From an uncultured Collinsella sp. (GTDB taxonomy: Bacteria > Actinomycetota > Coriobacteriia > Coriobacteriales > Coriobacteriaceae), in contig CABSMS010000051.1 of NCBI GenBank assembly GCA_902478885.1, positions 1 to 15,655 on the forward strand: DNA of 15,655 nucleotides. Direction: 5' to 3'. The notes beneath the pieces are model-generated. The model was not told where the DNA came from. It worked only from the letters and a program-made list of their open reading frames with translations, and did no database searches. Shown in pieces: positions 7,152 to 12,594 of the stretch; position 1 is the stretch's first letter; every line of letters begins with the position of its first letter. A program made the position numbers and the translations under genes.

Positions 7152-7229
7152 GGCCCCTTGGCCTTTAGTTTGATACAAGTTCCGTGCGAGCAGGACTGTT
7201 CGCAGTAGCAAACTAAAGGCCAAGGGGCC
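7152..7229. repeat. Long inverted-repeat element B
   Basis: Perfect 21-bp arms (7152-7172 and 7209-7229), with the left arm starting GGCCCCTTGGCC and ending TTTAGTTTG, flank 36 bp. There is no T-tract on either side, so it is not an ordinary intrinsic terminator. The interior read leftward contains ACAGTCCT and CGGAACT, also present in the same order and position in element A. It lies exactly between the stop of the remnant (7147) and the stop of the living glycosyltransferase (7262). Confidence 0.88.
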
Positions 7230-7261
7230 CAGTCAACCTATCAGCAGCGATTACTCAGCAG

Positions 7262-8293
7262 CTAGTTGAATTTGAAGATCTTTGAAGCAAGACGGTATAG
7301 GCCGAGTGTGGTTTTGTCACCGGCACGACCGCGCAGATTGGTGAAGAACCCGACCACGCCGTAGCGGGCACGACGATACATACGCTCGTCGTAGGCCTTC
7401 AAATCATTCCACAGCGTCTTTAGGCGCTCGTCGGCGCAATCTTCCTCGGAAAGCTTGGTGAGCACCGAGCAGATCGCCATCATCATGGTGAAGTAGCCCA
7501 TCATGTACGAACGCAGGCGCGACGACTCAACATCGCTGTACAAGTGGTACGACTCCATCATGATACGCGTAACACGGAACTGCTGGTCCAGACGCTTGAC
7601 CATCGTTGCCTCGTTGACGCTCTGACCTTCGCGACCGATAAAGTAGCGGTAGAGGTCGATGTCGGCGTAGTACATGGTCTTGCAACGCGGCAGCGGCACG
7701 TAGGCGTAGATGTTGTCCACATAGAACGTGTGCGGCGGCATGGGAAGGTTGGACTCGCGCAGCACATCCGTGCGATAGCACAGACTGTGCATGAGTAGGT
7801 TCTGGTCCAGGCGGAAACGACCGATCTGATCCCAGGAAAAGATCTTTTTGCGCGGCAGGGCAAATTTGTAGCCAATAGCGGTATGCGTGCCCTCGTAAAC
7901 CTTCTCGTACACGTAGTTCGAGATAAACAGGTCAACGCGCTGGTCGCGCTCCTCAAAGCCACGCAGAATCGAAAGCATGGTCGAAAGGGCAGCGCCGTCA
8001 AGCCAGTCGTCCGAGTCGACAACCTTGTAGTAGGTGCCCTGCGCCTCGCGCAGACCCGAAAGGACGGCAATACCGTGACCGCCATTCTCCTGGTGCACCG
8101 CGCGGATGATTCCAGGATAACGGGCCTCCCACTCGTCGGCCTTGGCGGCCGTCTCGTCCTTGGAGCCGTCGTCCACCACGATAATCTCGATATCGGTGGC
8201 GTAATTGCTCCCCTCCAAGATGGAGGTGATGCAATGGTCCATGTCCTTGGCGGCGTTATACGAGGGGATACCGAATGTTATGACTTTATGCAT
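7262..8293 (-). CDS. Family 2 glycosyltransferase (GT-A fold), partner of Glf
   Basis: 343 residues. The N-terminal GT-A domain (about 1-220) has ITFGIPSYNAAKDMDHCI, DIEIIVVDDGSKDET (nucleotide-sugar binding) and the metal-binding DSDD at 93-96, preceded by NGGHGIAVLSGLREA. The remaining 120 residues are helical and variable, with a basic end. Such enzymes add a sugar from a nucleotide donor to a growing glycan or lipid. I chose ATG 8293 because it overlaps the glf stop by eight bases (ATGCATAA), a coupled arrangement; ATG 8311 would add six residues. Being joined to UDP-galactopyranose mutase makes a galactofuranosyl transferase plausible, but this is inference from context. No signal peptide or membrane segment is seen. 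No ordinary terminator follows; element B begins 32 bp downstream. Confidence 0.88.
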   Translation of the reverse strand: MHKVITFGIPSYNAAKDMDHCITSILEGSNYATDIEIIVVDDGSKDETAAKADEWEARYPGIIRAVHQENGGHGIAVLSGLREAQGTYYKVVDSDDWLDGAALSTMLSILRGFEERDQRVDLFISNYVYEKVYEGTHTAIGYKFALPRKKIFSWDQIGRFRLDQNLLMHSLCYRTDVLRESNLPMPPHTFYVDNIYAYVPLPRCKTMYYADIDLYRYFIGREGQSVNEATMVKRLDQQFRVTRIMMESYHLYSDVESSRLRSYMMGYFTMMMAICSVLTKLSEEDCADERLKTLWNDLKAYDERMYRRARYGVVGFFTNLRGRAGDKTTLGLYRLASKIFKFN

Positions 8294-9488
8294 GGCAGGC
8301 GATAATCTCATCCGAAAGATCGAGGGCGGAATTGGTCACGGCGTCCATATCGTAGTAACGATACTCGGCCAGACGACCAACCGGGTGGAAGTTCGTCAGG
8401 TTCTGGACGCGCTCAAGATAGCGCTCATAGAGCTCACGGTTCTCGGGCTCAAGAATGGCGTAGTACGGCGTCTCGCCCGAGCCGGGCGTATAGGCCTTGG
8501 AGTACTCCTTCATGATGGTGGTCTTGCCGGGCAGGACCTGACCGGTCATGTTCTTGAACTCGGTGATACGCGTGTAGTCCTCGCTCGTGGTGTAGTTGAC
8601 GGTGCCCACGGGCTGGAACTGGTCCATATCGAGCGTCTCGAACTTCATGTCGAGCGTACGGTACGGCAGAGCGCCCAGGTCGAGGTTGAACAGCTCGTCG
8701 AGCGGACCGGTATAGACAATCTCGCCGCCGTAGACCTTACCGTCGACCTTGACGGTGGTCTCGTCGATCTCAAAGAGATCGCGGGCGTCCACGTCGCAGA
8801 ACACGTCGATCAGGTCGTGGTCGAGCATGTGCTCAAAGAGCGCCGTGTAGCCCTCCTGCGGCATGCCCTGGAAGGGAGCTTGCGGGAAGTAGCGGTCATC
8901 ATCGCCCACAAAGACGGGAACGCGGCCGGTGATCGAGGGGTCGATCTGATCGGGCGTCTGGCCCCACTGCTTCATGGTGTAATGCAAAAAGACGTTCTCG
9001 TAGACGTAATCGGCGACCTCGGCCAAGTCGGGGTCGTTCTTCTTACGAAGCTCCATAATGGGCACCTTGACATCCTTGCCAAAGGTCTCCACGAGCTTCT
9101 GATACAGCTCCTCGCCGCGCTCGTCACCAAAGGCGAGCTTGAGACTCGCATGGTTGAAGGGCACGGGCATAAGGGTACCGTTGATGTTGGCGAGCACCTT
9201 GTGCTGATAATCCGTCCACTTGGTAAAGCGCGACAGGAAATTGTGCACGCGCTCGTTAAAGGTGTGATAGATATGCGGACCGTACTCGTGGATCAGGATT
9301 CCGGCCTCGTCAGTGCAGTCATAGGCATTGCCCGCAATGTGGCTACGGCGCTCCAAAACGGCAACACGATAGCCGATGGTCTCGGCAAGACGGCGGGCGC
9401 AAACGGCACCGGCATATCCAGCACCGACGACAATCATGTCGTACGCGCCGGCGTTAAAGCCTTCAGGCAGGCCTGAGGTAATCTGCAT
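8286..9488 (-). CDS. glf: UDP-galactopyranose mutase
   Basis: Flavoenzyme converting UDP-galactopyranose to UDP-galactofuranose, the donor for galactofuranose in surface polysaccharides. The FAD Rossmann motif is VGAGYAGAVCARRLAE (21-36). Further UGM blocks are EYGPHIYHTF (68-77), HYTMKQWG (169-176), the ITGRVPV...DDRYFPQAPFQGMPQEGY region (186-214) and GRLAEYRYYDMD (371-382), which carries active-site residues. At 400 residues it is slightly longer than the usual 370-390, with about 15 extra at the N-terminus before the FAD strand. AAGGAG five bases upstream supports ATG 9488. It is first in a two-gene unit with the overlapping glycosyltransferase. UDP-galactofuranose is absent from mammals, so its glycans are often immune-recognised. 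Confidence 0.96.
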   Translation of the reverse strand: MQITSGLPEGFNAGAYDMIVVGAGYAGAVCARRLAETIGYRVAVLERRSHIAGNAYDCTDEAGILIHEYGPHIYHTFNERVHNFLSRFTKWTDYQHKVLANINGTLMPVPFNHASLKLAFGDERGEELYQKLVETFGKDVKVPIMELRKKNDPDLAEVADYVYENVFLHYTMKQWGQTPDQIDPSITGRVPVFVGDDDRYFPQAPFQGMPQEGYTALFEHMLDHDLIDVFCDVDARDLFEIDETTVKVDGKVYGGEIVYTGPLDELFNLDLGALPYRTLDMKFETLDMDQFQPVGTVNYTTSEDYTRITEFKNMTGQVLPGKTTIMKEYSKAYTPGSGETPYYAILEPENRELYERYLERVQNLTNFHPVGRLAEYRYYDMDAVTNSALDLSDEIIACHA

Positions 9489-9531
9489 CGATACTCCTTG
9501 TCAAAAGCCACGGGCTCGTTAGCTGGGCTTT

Positions 9532-9550
9532 TCTCGAACATTCTTCGAGA
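9532..9550 (-). promoter_or_regulatory. Hairpin at the 5' end of the glf transcript
   Basis: TCTCGAA (9532-9538) and TTCGAGA (9544-9550) are perfectly complementary around a five-base loop. It would lie about 10 nt from the predicted glf transcription start, as a 5'-end stabilising or control hairpin. Confidence 0.45.
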
Positions 9551-9566
9551 CATATTTATCAGAGCG

Positions 9567-9572
9567 ATTATA
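9567..9572 (-). promoter_or_regulatory. -10 box of the glf promoter
   Basis: Read leftward, TATAAT (9572-9567) is a perfect -10, giving a start near 9560 and about 70 nt of leader. The -35 is poor. It overlaps the space where the pta promoter -35 would sit, so the two divergent promoters cannot both be occupied easily. Confidence 0.5.
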
Positions 9573-9586
9573 GCGCTAATGCGTCC

Positions 9587-9592
9587 TATAAT
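9587..9592 (+). promoter_or_regulatory. -10 box of the pta promoter
   Basis: TATAAT (9587-9592) is a perfect rightward -10, giving a start near 9599 and about 120 nt of leader to pta. The -35 (around 9564-9569) is poor and falls on the glf -10. A TAGCGCTA palindrome (9571-9578) lies between the two -10 boxes. Confidence 0.5.
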
Positions 9593-9647
9593 GAGCTTGC
9601 CACACAAGGAAAGCTCAAGCACCACGGCGAACATAATTGAAAGGTAG

Positions 9648-9669
9648 ACCCGCTAGCAGCGGGTTTATT
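9648..9669 (+). terminator. Terminator-like hairpin within the pta leader (possible attenuator)
   Basis: ACCCGCT (9648-9654) pairs perfectly with AGCGGGT (9658-9664) around AGC, followed by TTATTC. It sits after the predicted pta start and 50 nt before the gene. AAGCTC (9611-9616) can pair either with GAGCTT at 9593-9598 or with GAGCTT at 9689-9694, a possible alternative fold. If the true promoter is nearer the gene, the hairpin would only shield pta from upstream transcription. Confidence 0.45.
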
Positions 9670-9719
9670 CGTGAACAGCCGGGCGCCTGGAGCTTAGTGA
9701 AACGCTTGTAAGGAGTAAC

Positions 9720-10700
9720 ATGAGCGATTTCCTAAACCGTATGAAGTCTGCCGCCAAGGCCGACCTTAAGACGATCGTCCTGCCCGAGGGCGAAGATCCG
9801 CGCACCATCGTCGCGGCCACCAAGATCATCGAGGAGGGCCTGGCAAAGATCGTCATCCTGGGCAACCCCGACGAGATCAACGTTCCCGGCGCCACCGTCA
9901 TCGACCCGCGCAATGCCGAGAAGCACGAGGAGTACGCGCAGAAGTTTGCCGAGCTCCGCGCCAAGAAGGGCGTTACCATCGAGCAGGCTCGCGCCCAGGT
10001 GATGGACGCCACCTACTTTGGCACCATGATGGTCAAGATGGGCGACGCCGACGGCCTGGTCTCCGGCGCCTGCCACTCCACCGCCGACACCCTGCGCCCC
10101 GCGCTTCAGATCCTCAAGACCGCCCCGGGCACCAAGCTGGTCTCGGCCTTCTTCGTGATGTGCACCGATACCCCGCAGTTCGGCACCGACGGCACGCTGA
10201 TCTTCGCCGACTGCGGCCTCAACATCAACCCGTCCTCCGACGAGCTCTCCGAGATCGCCATCGCCTCCGCTCACTCCTGGTCCACCTTCATGGGCAACGT
10301 TGAGCCGCACGTGGCCATGCTCTCCTACTCCACCATGGGCTCCGCCGGCGGCGAGGTCGCCAAGAAAGTCCAGGAGGCCGTGAAGTTCTGCAAGGAGAAG
10401 GCTCCCGAGCTCGCCATCGACGGCGACCTGCAGCTCGATGCCGCCATCGTCCCCACCGTCGCCCAGCTCAAGGCTCCCGGCTCCTCCGTCGCTGGTAAGG
10501 CCAACGTGCTCGTGTTCCCCGACCTCGAGGCAGGCAACATCGGCTACAAGCTGGTCCAGCGCTTCGCCGGTGCTGACGCCTACGGCCCCATCCTGCAGGG
10601 CATCGCCAAGCCGGTCAACGACCTTTCGCGCGGCTGCTCTGCCGACGACATCGTGGGTGTCGTGGCCATCACCGCCGTCCAGGCTCAGATGGCTGAGTAG
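9720..10700 (+). CDS. pta: Phosphate acetyltransferase (phosphotransacetylase), short class I form
   Basis: Catalyses acetyl-CoA + phosphate to acetyl phosphate + CoA, the first step of substrate-level ATP formation from acetyl-CoA. At 326 residues it is the compact form lacking the N-terminal DRTGG region of longer enterobacterial Pta. Conserved blocks are TIVLPEGEDPRTI (18-30), GDADGLVSGACHSTADTLRP (108-127), MLSYSTMGSAGG (200-211), and KPVNDLSRGCSADD (297-310), where Ser303, Arg304 and one of Asp309/Asp310 match the catalytic cluster of the Methanosarcina enzyme. AAGGAG four bases before ATG 9720 marks the start. Its partner acetate kinase is downstream but on the opposite strand, so the usual pta-ackA operon is broken here and the genes converge across a 551-bp gap. 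Confidence 0.96.
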   Translation: MSDFLNRMKSAAKADLKTIVLPEGEDPRTIVAATKIIEEGLAKIVILGNPDEINVPGATVIDPRNAEKHEEYAQKFAELRAKKGVTIEQARAQVMDATYFGTMMVKMGDADGLVSGACHSTADTLRPALQILKTAPGTKLVSAFFVMCTDTPQFGTDGTLIFADCGLNINPSSDELSEIAIASAHSWSTFMGNVEPHVAMLSYSTMGSAGGEVAKKVQEAVKFCKEKAPELAIDGDLQLDAAIVPTVAQLKAPGSSVAGKANVLVFPDLEAGNIGYKLVQRFAGADAYGPILQGIAKPVNDLSRGCSADDIVGVVAITAVQAQMAE

Positions 10701-10715
10701 CGAACATATCCCCTC

Positions 10716-10842
10716 GGGACCCTACAGGGTAAAGCTCTGAAAACGTCCTCGGACATGCATGAAACCCCCGCTGCGCACTTCGTGCGGCGGGGGTTTCATG
10801 CATCCTGCGGAATATTTTCAGAGCTTTACCCTGTAGGGTCCC
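10716..10842. repeat. Nested inverted-repeat element C
   Basis: Perfect 28-bp arms (10716-10743 and 10815-10842), with the left arm starting GGGACCCTACAGGGT and ending CTGAAAA, flank 71 bp. Each arm holds its own small palindrome (ACCCT/AGGGT). Inside, joined by two 11-nt linkers, is a second perfect 17-bp stem. Total length and layout are almost those of element A (127 and 129 bp), although the arm sequences are unrelated. The linkers share GTCCT and GCGGAA with element A. Confidence 0.9.
10755..10803. terminator. Inner hairpin of element C, bidirectional terminator
   Basis: ATGCATGAAACCCCCGC (10755-10771) pairs perfectly with 10787-10803. Within it CGCAC/GTGCG (10774-10778 and 10782-10786) closes a TTC loop. 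AAACCCCCGC/GCGGGGGTTT gives a T-run on both strands, so it could end pta transcripts and leftward read-through alike. Confidence 0.65.
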
Positions 10843-11005
10843 TGCCGCCACGTAGCAATCAGGGAATCCGGGGTGGACGGCGGCTTGGCTACGAGCTGGA
10901 GCTGAAAATCTGAATGGATGGGTGCCGTTGCTGGGAGCGCAGGCGTTGCTGATGATGATCACTTTGGAGATTGAAAGGCCGGTGGGCTTCGGCGGTTGTT
11001 GTGCC
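10843..11005. other. Unassigned non-coding stretch between element C and the periodic array
   Basis: About 160 bp with short open frames on both strands but no ribosome site, no recognisable protein and no clear RNA fold. It may be decayed sequence. Confidence 0.4.
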
Positions 11006-11175
11006 GGAAACTACATCCCAGTTTGGAGGCGGATTGTGGGATGCAGCTTCCGCTTGGGGCCTGTTTGGGAAACCGTGGGACGGAATTATGCTTTATTGTG
11101 GGTCGCACTTTCCGCGACGTGCCTCAACCGGAAAGCGTGTCCCAGTATTTGCGCTCGAAATGGGATGAGGTTTCC
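11006..11175. repeat. Array of six alternating 15-bp sites with exact 31-bp step
   Basis: Sites start at 11006, 11037, 11068, 11099, 11130 and 11161. Odd sites read forward (GGAAACTACATCCCA, GGAAACCGTGGGACG, GGAAAGCGTGTCCCA). Even sites are inverted (read leftward: GGAAGCTGCATCCCA, GGAAAGTGCGACCCA, GGAAACCTCATCCCA). The pattern is GGAAR, five variable bases, then usually TCCCA. Every gap is exactly 16 bp and all five gap sequences differ. The third site has lost its TCCCA half. Inverted sites are always followed by GC. The period is not a multiple of three, arguing against coding. It ends 17 bp before the ackA terminator. Confidence 0.85.
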
Positions 11176-11192
11176 GCCGTCCGCCTGCTAGT

Positions 11193-11229
11193 AAAAAAGG
11201 TCTCCGGAGCTGTTGCTCTGGAGGCCTTT
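11193..11229 (-). terminator. Intrinsic terminator of the leftward ackA gene
   Basis: A 14-bp stem with one G-U pair (11196-11209 with 11216-11229) around a six-base loop. Read leftward it is followed by a run of six T (11198-11193). It lies 22 bp past the stop codon. Confidence 0.85.
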
Positions 11230-11251
11230 CGTTTACTTGCAAATGCGCGCG

Positions 11252-12430
11252 TTAGTTGTTCTTGGTCAGACGCTCGACGTCGTGGGCGATCATGTATTCC
11301 TCGTCGGTGGGGATGACCATGACCGTGACGGCGGAACCGGCGGCACTGATAACCTGCGGGCCGTTGCCCACAGCCTCGCGGTTCTTGTTGTTGTCGATGC
11401 GTACGCCCAGCCACTCAAAGCAGTCGCAGAAGGCCTTGCGGATCGACCAGTCGTTCTCGCCGATGCCGGCGGTAAAGGTGATGGTGTCCACGCCCGCCAT
11501 GGAAGCGATCATGGAGCCGGCCTGCTGCATGGCCTTGTAGGCGAACATATCGAAGGCGAGCAGGCAGCGCTCGTCGCCCTCGGAGGCGCGTGTACGGATG
11601 TCGCGGGCGTCGTTGGAGATGCCCGAGATGGCAAGCAGACCAGACTGCTTGTTCATCATGTCATCAACTTCCTGATAGCTGTAGCCGCCCTCGCGCTGGA
11701 GGTAGCACACGGTAGCCGGGTCAATGGAACCACAACGGGTGCCCATCATCAGGCCATCGAGCGGCGTGAGGCCCATCGTGGTATCGCGGCACACGCCGTC
11801 CTCAATGGCGGCAAGCGAAGCACCGTTGCCCAGATGGCACGAAAGCAGGCGGTGGCAGCGCGAGCCCAGGATCTCCTTGGCCATCATCCACTCGTAGCGG
11901 TGGCTCGTACCGTGTGCGCCGTACTTGCGCACGTGGTACCTGTCGCACACGTCCTTGGGCAGCGCGTAGGTGTAGGCGACCTCGGGCATGGTCATGTGGA
12001 ACGAGGTGTCGAAGACGGCCACGTTGGGCAGCTCAGGATACTTCTCGAGGCAATACTCGATTGCTGCGGCCTCGCCGTAGTTGTGCAGCGGAGCAAGCGG
12101 TGCCACCTCGAGGATCTTAGCCATGACCTCATCGTCGACGACCGCGGAATCATCGAAGTGCCAGCCGCCCTGAACGATACGATGGCCAATGCCATCAATC
12201 GTAAAGTCGGTCTTCTCAAGCTCCTCGAGCACGCGAGCGATAGCAGAGCGATGATCGGGGAAAGGGACCTCCTCGGTCTGCTTGGCGCCACCGTTCTCGG
12301 AGTAGCCAAAGATGCCCATGTCCGAACCGATACGTTCGCAGTTGCCCTTGGCGAAAACCTCTCGGGTATCGGTATCCAAAAGCTGATATTTAAGGCTTGA
12401 GCTGCCGGCGTTGACAACAAGTACGTTCAT
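11252..12430 (-). CDS. ackA: Acetate kinase, copy 1 (canonical active site)
   Basis: Converts acetyl phosphate + ADP to acetate + ATP. 392 residues, normal for the ASKHA-fold acetate kinase family. Motifs: VVNAGSSSLKYQ with Asn7, GIGHRIVQGG with Arg84, FDTSFH with Asp141, RKYGAHGTSHRY with His173, CHLGNGAS with Asn202, MGTRCGSIDP with Arg232, FTAGIGEN and VIPTDEEYMIA near the C-terminus. The usual VHGG is VQGG, and RSGD is RCGS, both shared with copy 2. AAAGGAG lies four bases before ATG 12430. It has its own promoter and terminator, although it follows a second acetate kinase on the same strand. Propionate or butyrate kinase activity cannot be excluded. Confidence 0.95.
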   Translation of the reverse strand: MNVLVVNAGSSSLKYQLLDTDTREVFAKGNCERIGSDMGIFGYSENGGAKQTEEVPFPDHRSAIARVLEELEKTDFTIDGIGHRIVQGGWHFDDSAVVDDEVMAKILEVAPLAPLHNYGEAAAIEYCLEKYPELPNVAVFDTSFHMTMPEVAYTYALPKDVCDRYHVRKYGAHGTSHRYEWMMAKEILGSRCHRLLSCHLGNGASLAAIEDGVCRDTTMGLTPLDGLMMGTRCGSIDPATVCYLQREGGYSYQEVDDMMNKQSGLLAISGISNDARDIRTRASEGDERCLLAFDMFAYKAMQQAGSMIASMAGVDTITFTAGIGENDWSIRKAFCDCFEWLGVRIDNNKNREAVGNGPQVISAAGSAVTVMVIPTDEEYMIAHDVERLTKNN

Positions 12431-12485
12431 GAGACTCCTTTGCAGTGCAATACGGTCGACGCAGACCCCTTAAGGCGACCGCATG

Positions 12486-12523
12486 TTAATAAGAAGTTAT
12501 CACAACTTGATAAATAGCTATCA
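12486..12523 (-). promoter_or_regulatory. ackA copy 1 promoter with overlapping dyad operator
   Basis: Leftward TTATCA (12513-12508), a 16-bp spacer and TATTAA (12491-12486) form a reasonable promoter. A perfect dyad, TTATCA-CAACT-TGATAA (12497-12513), covers the -35 and spacer. A third half-site TATCA at 12519-12523 gives three half-sites starting at 12498, 12508 and 12519, about one helical turn apart. This looks like a repressor or activator site; the regulator is unknown. Confidence 0.5.
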
Positions 12524-12544
12524 GGCATATCGCCCAACGAGCAC

Positions 12545-12583
12545 AAAAGAGGGGCCGAACGGCGCTCGGTCGTCCAGCCCCTC
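12545..12583 (-). terminator. Intrinsic terminator of ackA copy 2
   Basis: Leftward GAGGGGC (12583-12577) pairs with GCCCCTC (12555-12549), with an inner CCGA/TCGG stem, followed by TTTT (12548-12545). An alternative pairing uses AAGAGGGG with CCCCTCTT (12547-12554 and 12583-12590). It lies 12 bp past the stop and separates the two acetate kinases. Confidence 0.75.
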
Positions 12584-12594
12584 CCCTCTTGCAA

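Noticed and set aside
6930..7229. Insertion sequence or MITE explanation for elements A and B
   Set aside because: No transposase, no target-site duplication seen, and arm sequences of different elements are mostly unrelated.
8205..9476. A 423-residue open frame on the plus strand opposite glf
   Set aside because: It is a shadow produced by GC-rich codon bias; the minus strand shows full UDP-galactopyranose mutase motifs and a proper ribosome site.
10669..10962. A 97-residue minus-strand frame across element C
   Set aside because: It runs through both arms of the palindrome, overlaps the pta end, and has no ribosome site or family resemblance.
11006..11175. CRISPR array
   Set aside because: Repeats are only 15 bp, alternate in orientation and vary inside; spacers are 16 bp; no cas genes are nearby.
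10922..11316. Several 65-106-residue plus-strand frames over the periodic array
   Set aside because: The 31/62-bp period shifts frame at each unit, so translated repeats are not consistent; the non-coding explanation fits better.
11213..12400. A 395-residue plus-strand frame opposite ackA copy 1, and a similar one at 12589-13788 opposite copy 2
   Set aside because: Both are low-complexity Val/Leu/Gly-rich mirrors of the acetate kinase genes, without ribosome sites or recognisable domains.
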